Origin: G965215145 sp965215145
GTDB lineage: Bacteria; Bacteroidota; Rhodothermia; Rhodothermales; JANQRZ01
Direction: 5' to 3'
Assembly: GCA_965215145.1 (NCBI GenBank)
Contig: OZ244038.1
Span: 3,100,001 to 3,164,000 of the forward strand
DNA length: 64,000 nt
Part shown: positions 32,972 through 41,100 of the stretch, piece after piece
Layout of the letters: every line of letters begins with the position of its first letter
Numbering within the stretch: position 1 is the stretch's first letter
Notes under the pieces: model-generated
Database searches by the model: none
Told to the model about the DNA's origin: nothing
What the model saw: only the letters and a program-made list of their open reading frames with translations
Made by a program: the position numbers and the translations under genes

Positions 32972-33232
32972 CTATGCCGCCTCGCCCTCCGGCTCCTTCG
33001 GGCGCCAGAGGATGGCGTAGATCACGCCGAGGTAGCCGCCGAGGATCATGAGCGGCGTGAGGTAGAGCGACAGGAACCCGTCCACCGCGTTCTCCATGCG
33101 CATCACGGCGTAGCCGACCACGACGAGGCCGACGCAGAGCGCGAGGAGCACGTAGTTCCTCCGCTCGAACACCATCCGCGCTTGGCGGCGGGCGGTGCGA
33201 CGGGGGCGGCGCTTGCGGTCGGGCTTTGCCAT
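32972..33232 (-). CDS. DUF3098 small membrane protein
   Basis: This 86-residue protein has a basic N-terminus, then FERRNYVLLALCVGLVVVGYAVM and PLMILGGYLGVIYAILW, two membrane segments typical of DUF3098, a Bacteroidota family often near cell-division or wall genes. Its function is not known. Start ATG 33232 (MAKPDRKRR) lies 27 nt after the octamer TATATTTC, the best match to TAnnTTTG in the window. The family supports a Bacteroidota-like host. Confidence 0.75.
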   Translation of the reverse strand: MAKPDRKRRPRRTARRQARMVFERRNYVLLALCVGLVVVGYAVMRMENAVDGFLSLYLTPLMILGGYLGVIYAILWRPKEPEGEAA

Positions 33233-33259
33233 TGGGGGATCGGGGTGAAACGGCGGGGC

Positions 33260-33267
33260 GAAATATA
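33260..33267 (-). promoter_or_regulatory. Putative -7 element (TATATTTC) of the DUF3098 gene
   Basis: The reverse strand reads TATATTTCG 27 nt upstream of ATG 33232, very close to the Bacteroidota TAnnTTTG box. Confidence 0.6.
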
Positions 33268-33375
33268 AACCTCGCCCGTGGGCGCGTTCGTGCGACCCCA
33301 CACCTACTGCCGTCTTCTCCACGGAACCCCCGTGCGGCGGCTTCGATCAATAGCGCCCTCCCTCCCTGCTCTCCC

Positions 33376-34842
33376 GTGCCTCTCCCCTCCCGGACTCGAC
33401 TCTGGTTGCTCGTCGCGCTGTCGCTCGCGGTCGGTGCGATGGTGTGGCTCCGGCCGAGCGTGGGCGAGGCGTCCTCGGCGGCCAGCGACGCGGCCATCCG
33501 CAACGCCGTCAACGGCATCCTGAACAACGCCGCGATGCCGTCGGCGCTGTGGGGGGTGTGGGTGCAGAACCTCCAGACCGGCGAGGTCGTCGTCAGCCGC
33601 AACGCCGACCTCAACATGGTCCCGGCGAGCAACCTCAAGCTCGTCACCACGGCCACGGCGCTGAGCGCCTTCGGCCCGCACCACCGATTCGTGACCCGGC
33701 TCCACTTCGACGGCGAGGCCGCGGACTCGGCCCTCGTCGGCGACCTCGTGATCCGCGGCTCGGGGGACCCGACGTTCGGGAGCGCGCTCTCGGGTGAGGA
33801 CCCGCTGGAGCAGTGGGCGCGCGAGCTGCACCGCCTCGGCGTCCGCCGCATCGTAGGCCGCATCCTCGGCGACGACGACGCGCTCGACGAGGCGCCCTAC
33901 GCCGCCGGCTGGGACATCGACTACATCGCCGTCGAGGACTGGGCCGCCGGGGCGGGCGGGCTCTCCTACGCCGACAACCTCGTGAACATCGGGATCGCGG
34001 GGACGCGGGCGGGCGAGGCCGCCGCCGTCACCGCCGACCCCGCCGGCTACGTGAGCCTCGACGCCGACGTGATGACGCGGCGGGGGCGCGGCTACGGGCC
34101 GCTGCGGATCCGCCGGGCCGTCGGCACCAACGACATCTCCGTCGAAGGAAGGGTCTCGGCGGCGTACCGGGGCACGGCGCGGATCCCCATCCAGGACCCC
34201 ACGGCCTTCACGCTGACCGCCTTCGCCGCCGCCCTCCGCGACGCCGGCATCGCCGTCGACGCCCGGCTCGTCGACGCAGACGACCTGGAGGGGGGGTTCG
34301 TCTACAACGCCGACCCGGTCCTCGTCCACCTCTCGCCGCCGCTGATCGAGATCCTCGAGACGATCAACGAGAAGAGCAACAACTTCTACGCGGAGCAGGT
34401 CTTCCGCGTGGTCGGGCGGGGGACGACGCGGGGCGGCGCCCTCCGCGTGCAGTCGTTCATGGAGCGGGTCGGGTTGCCGGCCGACGGGCTCTCGATGCGC
34501 GACGGCTCGGGGCTCTCGCGGAAGAACCTCGTCCAGCCCGAGGCGCTGGGGCGGCTGCTGGCCCACCTCTACCGGAGCCCGCTCCGCGACGACTTCCTCG
34601 CCACGCTCCCCCAGGGCGGCGACCCCGAGACGACGCTGCGGTACCGGCTCGGCGGGCTCCCCGTCCGCGCCAAGACCGGCGCGCTCGAGCACGTCCGCGC
34701 GCTCTCCGGCTACGTCGCCGGGCCGGGCGAGACGCCCTACGCCTTCGTCCTGTTCGCCAACAACTTCACGACGAGCTCGAGCCTGATCTCGGTGGCGCAG
34801 AACGAGGTCGTCGAGGCCATCGCCACGGGCGGCGCGCGCTGA
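33376..34842 (+). CDS. dacB: D-alanyl-D-alanine carboxypeptidase/endopeptidase (PBP4 class)
   Basis: This 488-residue exported serine peptidase trims peptidoglycan. It begins with a signal anchor (LWLLVALSLAVGAMVWL). The active-site motifs are SxxK at S85-K88 (PASNLK), SNN in NEKSNNFYAE and KTG in RAKTGAL, with the long PBP4 insertion between the first two. I chose GTG 33376 because it gives the signal sequence and ends the G/C-rich leader; longer in-frame starts run back over the divergent DUF3098 promoter. Confidence 0.9.
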   Translation: MPLPSRTRLWLLVALSLAVGAMVWLRPSVGEASSAASDAAIRNAVNGILNNAAMPSALWGVWVQNLQTGEVVVSRNADLNMVPASNLKLVTTATALSAFGPHHRFVTRLHFDGEAADSALVGDLVIRGSGDPTFGSALSGEDPLEQWARELHRLGVRRIVGRILGDDDALDEAPYAAGWDIDYIAVEDWAAGAGGLSYADNLVNIGIAGTRAGEAAAVTADPAGYVSLDADVMTRRGRGYGPLRIRRAVGTNDISVEGRVSAAYRGTARIPIQDPTAFTLTAFAAALRDAGIAVDARLVDADDLEGGFVYNADPVLVHLSPPLIEILETINEKSNNFYAEQVFRVVGRGTTRGGALRVQSFMERVGLPADGLSMRDGSGLSRKNLVQPEALGRLLAHLYRSPLRDDFLATLPQGGDPETTLRYRLGGLPVRAKTGALEHVRALSGYVAGPGETPYAFVLFANNFTTSSSLISVAQNEVVEAIATGGAR

Positions 34843-34882
34843 CGGGGCCGGCGGCGCTGCCGCTCGCTCCGCCGACGGGGCG

Positions 34883-34890
34883 TAGATTCC
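34883..34890 (+). promoter_or_regulatory. Putative -7 element (TAGATTCC) of mreD
   Basis: TAGATTCC lies 26 nt upstream of ATG 34917. Confidence 0.5.
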
Positions 34891-34916
34891 GGGCCTCACC
34901 CGCCCCTCTCCCCTCC

Positions 34917-35390
34917 ATGCCCGTCGTCGTCCGCCAGGTGCTCTTCGCACTCGGCGTGGTCCTGCTCCAGTGGCTCGTCGTCGGGCGGCTCCAGCTCTGG
35001 GGGGCGTACCCGGACGTGGTCCTGCTCTACGTGGCCTACGTCGGGCTCCGGTTCGGGCGCGTGCCCGGCGCGCTGGCGGGGTTCGGCACGGGGCTCCTGC
35101 TCGGGATCGCCTACGACATGTGGGGGAGCCAGATGCTCGTCAAGACGCTGATGGGGTTCGTGGCGGGGCAGTTCCAGACGGAGGGCTCGGAGGGGCCGCG
35201 CCTCGGGCCGGTGCGGACGTTCGGCGGCGCGCTCGCCCTCGCCCTCGTCCACAACGGCCTGCTCGCCGTCATCCTCGCCCTCGAGAACCAGACGCAGACG
35301 GCGCTCTTCCTCATCGGCGCCCTCTGGATCGGGTCGGCCGTGCTGACGGCGCTCGTGGCGTTGCTGTGGGCCCTCGTCCGGAATCGCTGA
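34917..35390 (+). CDS. mreD: Rod-shape-determining protein MreD
   Basis: This 157-residue membrane protein has about five segments and the MreD-like pattern LLQWLVVGRLQLWGAYPDVVLLYVAYVGLRFGRVPGALAGFGTGLLLGIAYDMWGSQMLVKTL. MreD belongs to the elongasome that directs lateral wall synthesis. mreB and mreC are not beside it here; the neighbours are dacB (wall trimming) and aroC. It has its own promoter-like octamer. Confidence 0.8.
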   Translation: MPVVVRQVLFALGVVLLQWLVVGRLQLWGAYPDVVLLYVAYVGLRFGRVPGALAGFGTGLLLGIAYDMWGSQMLVKTLMGFVAGQFQTEGSEGPRLGPVRTFGGALALALVHNGLLAVILALENQTQTALFLIGALWIGSAVLTALVALLWALVRNR

Positions 35391-35433
35391 GAGGCCGGAG
35401 CGCATCGCGTGTTGAAGACGCCCGACACGCAAC

Positions 35434-36666
35434 ATGCAACACACCGTGATCCGCTACCTCACCGCCGGCGAGTCCCACGGCGAGGCCCTCGTCGGCGTCG
35501 TCGAGGGGTGCCCGGCCGGCGTGCCCCTCGCCCCGGCCGACCTCGACCGGCACCTCGCCCGGCGGTGGCTCGGGTTCGGGCGCGGCGGGCGGCGGAAGGT
35601 CGAGCGGGACCGGGTCCACGTCTACTCCGGCGTCCGGTTCGGGCGGACGATGGGGAGCCCCATCGCGCTCCGCCTCGACAACGCTTCTTACCGGAAGGAC
35701 CGCGCAGGCTGGCCCGAGGTGATGGCCGTCGAGGGCTCCGGCGAGGGCGTCGAGCCGGTGACGCTCCCCCGCCCCGGCCACGCCGACCTCGCGGGGGTGC
35801 AGAAGTACGGGTTCGCCGCGCCCGATGGGCGGCCGGACATCCGCCCGGTGATCGAGCGGTCGAGCGCGCGCGAGACGGCGATGCGGGTGGCCTGCTGCAC
35901 CGTCGCCCGGCAGTTCCTCGCCCACCTCGGGATCGAGGTCGGCAGCCACGTCGTGCGGATCGGCGCGGTGGGCTACGACGGCCCGGAGGCGTGGGCCGAG
36001 CGGGCCGAGGCGCTGCTGGCCGAGGGCGGCGCCCGCGCGCTCTATGAGGCCGCCGACCGGAGCGAAGTCCGGATGCTCGACCCGAGGCTCACCGAGCGGG
36101 CCGTCGAGCACATCAAAGAGACGAAGCGGGCTGGCGACTCGCTCGGGGGGAGCTACGAGGTGGTGGTGACGGGCGTGCCGCCGGGGCTCGGCTCCTACGT
36201 GCAGTGGGACCGGAAGCTCGACGGGCGGATCGCGCAGGCCGTCCTCTCGGTGCAGGGGCAGAAGGCCGTCGAGATCGGGGCCGGCGTGGCGGCGGGGAGC
36301 GCGCCCGGCAGCCGCGTCCACGACCCCATCGTGCGGGACGACGACGGCCGCGTCACGCGCGCGTCCAACCGCGCCGGGGGGGTCGAGGGCGGCGTCTCGA
36401 CGGGGATGCCCGTCGTCGTGCGCGGCACGATGAAGCCGATCCCCACCCTCATCAAGCCGCTGATGTCGGTCGACCTCGCCACCGGCGAGCCGCAGCCGAC
36501 GCGCTACGAGCGCAGCGACGTGACGAGCGTGCCCGCCGCGAGCACCGTCGCCGAGGCCGTCGTGGCGCACGCCGTCGCGGTGGCGGTGCTGGAGAAGTTC
36601 GGTGGGGACACGCTGGAGGAGGTCGCCGAGCGGGTCGCCGTGTGGCGGGCGCGGCTCGAGCCATAG
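35434..36666 (+). CDS. aroC: Chorismate synthase
   Basis: This 410-residue FMN-dependent enzyme forms chorismate from EPSP, the last shikimate-pathway step. The three family signatures are visible: GESHGEALVGVVEGCPAG at the N-terminus, a central region with RSSARETAMRVACCTVARQFL, and the C-terminal RASNRAGGVEGGVSTGMPVVVR. ATG 35434 gives MQHTVIRYLTAGES; GTG 35446 (VIRYLTAGES) is an equally good start. The last 33 bp of the gene are repeated at 37528-37560. Confidence 0.95.
   Translation: MQHTVIRYLTAGESHGEALVGVVEGCPAGVPLAPADLDRHLARRWLGFGRGGRRKVERDRVHVYSGVRFGRTMGSPIALRLDNASYRKDRAGWPEVMAVEGSGEGVEPVTLPRPGHADLAGVQKYGFAAPDGRPDIRPVIERSSARETAMRVACCTVARQFLAHLGIEVGSHVVRIGAVGYDGPEAWAERAEALLAEGGARALYEAADRSEVRMLDPRLTERAVEHIKETKRAGDSLGGSYEVVVTGVPPGLGSYVQWDRKLDGRIAQAVLSVQGQKAVEIGAGVAAGSAPGSRVHDPIVRDDDGRVTRASNRAGGVEGGVSTGMPVVVRGTMKPIPTLIKPLMSVDLATGEPQPTRYERSDVTSVPAASTVAEAVVAHAVAVAVLEKFGGDTLEEVAERVAVWRARLEP
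36634..36666 (+). repeat. Direct repeat, left copy (3' end of aroC)
   Basis: The final 33 bp of aroC, including its TAG stop, match 37528-37560 at 30 of 33 positions; all three differences are transitions. The pair brackets a segment of about 0.86 kb with one lipoprotein gene. Confidence 0.75.
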
Positions 36667-36699
36667 GGACGGCGAGCGACCGAGAGCGGGCAAAGAGGA

Positions 36700-36732
36700 C
36701 GCCGCCGCTCGCGGGGGGTGCGGGCGGCGGCG
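36700..36732. terminator. Hairpin between convergent aroC and lipoprotein genes
   Basis: A 9-bp GC stem (CGCCGCCGC/GCGGCGGCG) with a 15-nt loop lies between the two stop codons. It lacks a clear T-run, so it is a possible bidirectional terminator. Confidence 0.45.
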
Positions 36733-36757
36733 CGTGCTGCTCGGGTTCGGCGGGAGC

Positions 36758-37402
36758 TTACATCCCCCCCATCTCAAGCGGCTCGTCGGGGTCGTTGGCC
36801 GCGGCGTCGGAGGGCGGCGAGAACAGCAGCCGCTCGGTGTAGCGCGCGGGCTGGCCGTTCTTGAACGCCATCGCCTGCTCGCCGTAGGTCATCCGCGCCT
36901 CCTCGACCGTCTTCTGGCCGGTGGCGATCTCGTGGGCGAGGTTGAGGGCGAGGATGTTCAGGGGCTCCATGTCGCAGCGGGCGCTCATCTCGCCCTTCGT
37001 CCGCTCGAGGATCACGCTGCCGTCGTAGACGGCCAGCTCGTCCACCATCTCCTCGGGGACCTCGTAGTTGATGAACGTCTCGAGGACGTCGGGGTGGGAC
37101 ATCGGGAAGTCGTGCTGGACGGGCTCGCGGTAGGCGATGGTCCGCTTGAACGGGCCGGAGTCCTCCCAGACGATCATCGAGGGGGTGACGCCGCTGGGGG
37201 CGCCGTACTTCTCCATCGTCGCCATGACGGCCTTCTTCGAGGGCTCGGGCCAGTCGGAGACGTAGGATGCGACGGCCTCCTGGTCCATCATGCCGGGCAT
37301 GGCGCCGTCCATCGAGCCGCCGGTGTTCATGCAGCCGGTGGCGACGAGGGCGAGGAGCAGGACGCTGAGGGGGAGATAGCGTCGGTAAGCAGAGGAGGTC
37401 AT
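36758..37402 (-). CDS. Putative lipoprotein of unknown function
   Basis: This 214-residue protein has a lipobox (LLALVATGC, C24) after a basic N-terminus. The mature part has a Met-rich start (GGSMDGAMPGMMDQE) and a conserved-looking body (WPEPSKKAVMATMEKYGAPSGVTPSMIVWEDSGPFKRTIAYREP and ILALNLAHEIATGQKTVEEAR). I have seen similar hypothetical lipoproteins in Bacteroidota but know no function. It opposes aroC, and its segment is bracketed by 33-bp direct repeats. Confidence 0.75.
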   Translation of the reverse strand: MTSSAYRRYLPLSVLLLALVATGCMNTGGSMDGAMPGMMDQEAVASYVSDWPEPSKKAVMATMEKYGAPSGVTPSMIVWEDSGPFKRTIAYREPVQHDFPMSHPDVLETFINYEVPEEMVDELAVYDGSVILERTKGEMSARCDMEPLNILALNLAHEIATGQKTVEEARMTYGEQAMAFKNGQPARYTERLLFSPPSDAAANDPDEPLEMGGM

Positions 37403-37527
37403 GATAGAGATGGGTTAGCGAGAGGGGAGGGCGGCGCAGCCTCGCGCTCGGCAGTGCCGCGGTCGGATTTAGACAGGGAGACGATGGCGGCCGTTCCGAT
37501 GGGCCTCTCACGAAAGGGTAACGTACA

Positions 37528-37560
37528 GTCGCCGCGTGGCGGGCGCGGTTCGAGCCGTAG
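37528..37560 (+). repeat. Direct repeat, right copy of aroC 3' end
   Basis: Thirty of 33 bp match the end of aroC (36634-36666). It lies immediately before the frameshifted outer-membrane protein gene and includes the octamer start TAG at 37558. Confidence 0.75.
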
Positions 37561-37568
37561 CTTCGGCC

Positions 37569-38055
37569 ATGCTGCGCCCCCTGCTTCTCTTGATCCTCAC
37601 CGGCCTCGCTGCACCCGCCGCGGCGCAGGTCCGTCCGGCGGAGCCTGCGGGATGGGCGCGGAACGCCGTCACGCTCGACCTCGGCGGGGCGCCGGGGTTC
37701 ATGGCCGTGAGCTACGAGCGCCTCGTGCACGAGCGGGCCGGCGTGCGGATTGGCTCTCGTGCCCGTGTTTCTGTGGGATGAACTGCTCGGGTTCGGGGCG
37801 GCGAGCGGCGAGGTCGGAGGGCTCCTTCAACTCGTCGGCATGGTGGGCCGAGGGAACGACCGGCTGGAGGTGGCGGGCGGCGTGATGCTGCAAACGACCG
37901 GGGGCGAAGGGGCCTTCGAGATCTGGAGCGGCTACGTGGGCTTCCGGGCGCAGCACGAGCGGGGGTTCATCTTCCGTATCGGGTTCGCGGCCTTGTTCGA
38001 GGGGGACGGCGATCGTTGGACGCTACTGGGGGTCGGCTTCGGCTACGCGTTCTGA
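37569..38055 (+). pseudogene. Frameshifted outer-membrane beta-barrel-like protein
   Basis: The first part (ATG 37569) encodes a signal peptide (MLRPLLLLILTGLAAPAAAQ) and NAVTLDLGGAPGFMAVSYERLVHERAGVRIG, then stops at about 37780. The other half continues in the +1 frame from about 37750 with barrel-like strands (LLQLVGMVGRGNDRLEVAGGVML, GYVGFRAQHERGFIFRIGFAALF) and ends in the aromatic GFGYAF typical of outer-membrane proteins. The two halves read as one protein broken near 37745-37780, perhaps with a small deletion. A sequencing error is the other explanation. Confidence 0.6.
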
Positions 38056-38102
38056 GCGAGCGCGGGGGCAGGATCTGCGCTCACCGTTGGCGGAGCCTCC
38101 GG

Positions 38103-38110
38103 TACCTTCC
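38103..38110 (+). promoter_or_regulatory. Putative -7 element (TACCTTCC) of the glucan synthase gene
   Basis: TACCTTCC lies 75 nt upstream of ATG 38186, farther than elsewhere, so either the leader is long or this is coincidental. Confidence 0.35.
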
Positions 38111-38185
38111 CCAGTAGAAGGCGGCGGCCCGCGTGACCGCGTCTGCCCCGCCCCTCCCCCGCCCGGCGTTCTCCCCTTCCGCCCG

Positions 38186-41100
38186 ATGCTCGACGCCCCC
38201 AACGCCGCGATCCTGAGTGCCGACCCGCCGCCCGTCGAGAGCGGCTACGACCCGAAGCGGCTGGAGGAGCCCGCCCGCGCGCTGGCCCGCCGGCAGAGCG
38301 TCACCGAGGGCCGCCGGTTCGGGCGCCCGCCGCGGCTCGTGCTCCGCGAGGCGTACCGCGGGCTGCCCGAGGCGTACCACGAGCTCAACGAGGCCGCCCG
38401 CCGCGGCATCACCGTCACGCCGGCCGCGGAGTGGCTCCTCGACAACTTCTACCTCATCCGGGCGCAGCAGCAGCAGGTCCGCGAGGACCTCCCGTGGGCG
38501 TTCTACCGCACGCTCCCCAAGCTCGACCGCGGGCCGTACCGGGGGCTCCCGCGCGTCCACGAGCTCGCCCACGAGCTCGCCGGCCTCACCGACAACGCCA
38601 TCGACGAGGACCGGCTGACGCGGTTCGTGGGGGCCTTCGAGGAGGGGGCGCCGCTGCTGATCGGGGAGCTGTGGGCGCTGCCGTCGACGCTCCGGCTCGT
38701 GCTGCTGGAGCGGCTGAGCGGGCTGGCGCAGCGGGTCGTCGACGACCTCGGGGAGCAGGAGGCCGCGGCGGGCTGGGCCGCGCGGATCGCCGAGGCCGCC
38801 GCGGCCGACCCCTCGGGCGTCGTCGTCACGCTGGCCGAGATGGTCGAGCGGCACGCGCCGCTCTCGGCCCCCTTCGCCGTCGCCCTCGCGACGTCGTTGC
38901 AGACGCAGGGGCCCGGCGGCGCCGAGGCCATCGAGTGGCTCAAGCAGCGGCTCCGCGCGCGCGGCCTCTCGCTGGACGAGATGATGCGGCGCGAGGGGCA
39001 GCGGCAGGCGCACCGGCAGGCCTCCGTCGCCAACGCCATCAACGCGCTGCGCTGGACCGACGGGGCCGACTGGGCGCTCCTCGTCGAGGGGCTCTCCGTC
39101 GTGGAGCGGGTGCTCCGACGCGACCCCGCCGGCGTCTACGCCGAGATGGACTTCGCCACGCGCGACCGCTACCGCCGGCGGGTCGAGGCGCTGGCGCGGC
39201 ACGCGCCGGCCACCGAGGTCGGCGTGGCGGAGCGGGCGGTGGCGCTGGCCGCGGCGGCGCCCCCGGAGGAGCCACCGGCCGCGGAGAGCCGCGAGGGGAT
39301 GGTGCCCGGTGCGCCGGAGCGGTTCCCCCTCCTCTCCCTCCACGACCACATCGGGACCTACCTCGTCGGGCGGGAGGAGCGGGTGCTGGAGCGGGAGGTC
39401 GGCTACCGGCCCCCGCTCGGGGCGCGGCTGCGGCGGGGGGCCCGGCGGAACGCGGGCGTGGCCTACCTCCTCGTCTTCCTCCCGTCGTTCGCGCTGCTGA
39501 TGCTCGGGGCGTGGGGGCTCGCGGCCGAGGCCGACGCGCCGGCGTGGGCCGTGGCGCTGGCCGTGGCGGCGGCGCTGCTGCCGGCCTTCGACCTCGCGCT
39601 GGCGCTGACGAACTGGGGGTTCACGCGGGTGCTCCCGCCGGAGCCCCTGCCGAAGATGGCCTTCGAGCGCGGCATCCCCGAGGACTGCCGGACGTTCGTC
39701 GTCGTGCCGACGCTCGTCACGAGCCCGGAGAACGCGCGGCAGCAGGTGCAGCAGCTCGAGGTCCAGGCCCTCGCCAACCCGGACCCCATGCTCCGCTTCG
39801 CGCTGCTGACGGACTTCACCGACGCGCCGGAGCCGGCGATGCCGGGCGACGAGGCCACGCTCGCCGCCGCCGTCGAGGCCGTCCGCGCCCTCAACCGCCG
39901 CCACCGCGACGCCCGCGGCGACAAGTTCTTCCTCCTCCACCGCGAGCGCCGGTGGAACCCGCAGGAGGGGGCCTACATGGGGTGGGAGCGCAAGCGCGGC
40001 AAGCTCGAGGAGTTCAACCGGCTGCTCCGCGACCCCGCCGCCCGCGCCGAGCCCGGCGCCGAGACCTCCTACGTCCTCGTCGAGGGCGACGTCGCGCAGG
40101 CCGCCGCCGGCACCGCCGTCCGCTACGTCATCACCCTCGACGCCGACACCCAGCTCCCGCCCCGCGCCGCGACGGACCTCGTCCGCACCGCCGCGCACCC
40201 GCTCAACCGCCCCCGCTACAACCCCCGGCGGCAGCGCGTCACCGCCGGCTACGGCGTGCTCCAGCCGCGGGTCGGCATCCGCGCCGAGGCCGGGTTCCGC
40301 ACGCCGTTCGCGCAGCTCTTCTCCGGCAACGTCGGCGTGGACCCCTACACGACGGCGGTCTCGGACCTCTACCAGGACCTCTTCGGCGTCGGCATCTTCA
40401 CCGGCAAGGGGCTCTACGACGTCGACGCCTTCCACGCGGCGCTCGGCGGGGTCATCCCCGAGAACGCCGTCCTCTCGCACGACCTCCTCGAGGGCGCCCA
40501 CGCCCGGACGGCGCTCGCCACGGACGTCCTGCTCTTCGACGACTACCCCAGCCACTACGCCGCCTTCGCGAAGCGGCTGCACCGGTGGGTCCGCGGGGAC
40601 TGGCAGATCCTGCCGTGGCTGCTCCCCGTCGCCCCGACGGCCGGGGGGGGGTGGCGGCGGAACCCGCTCGGCGTGCTCGGGCGGTGGCAGATCTTCGACA
40701 ACCTCCGCCGCTCGCTGACGCCGCCGGCGCTCCTCGTCTTCCTCGCCCTTGCGTGGACGGTGCTGCCGGGGCCGGCGCTGCTGTGGACGCTGCTCGCCCT
40801 CGGCGCCATCGCCTTCCCGATCTACGCCCCGTTCACCTCGGCGCTGCTGGCCCACCCGCGCGACGCCGTCTGGAGCTCGTACCTCCTCGGCGCCCTCTCG
40901 GACGCGAAGCAGTCCACGCTCCAGGTCGGGCTCTCGGTGGCGTTCCTCGCCCACGAGGCGTTCCTCATGGTCGACGCCATCGTGCGGACGCTCTGGCGGA
41001 TGGCCCGAGGCCGGCGGCTGCTCGAGTGGGTCACCGCGCACCAGGCCGAGCAGGGGGGGGGCGACGCCCCCGGCATCTGGCTCTCGCCGGCGTGGGGGGT

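Noticed and set aside
38087..38104. -33 TTG box paired with TACCTTCC before the glucan synthase
   Set aside because: The TTG lies only 13 nt from the octamer, well short of the ~19-21 nt spacing expected for Bacteroidota promoters.
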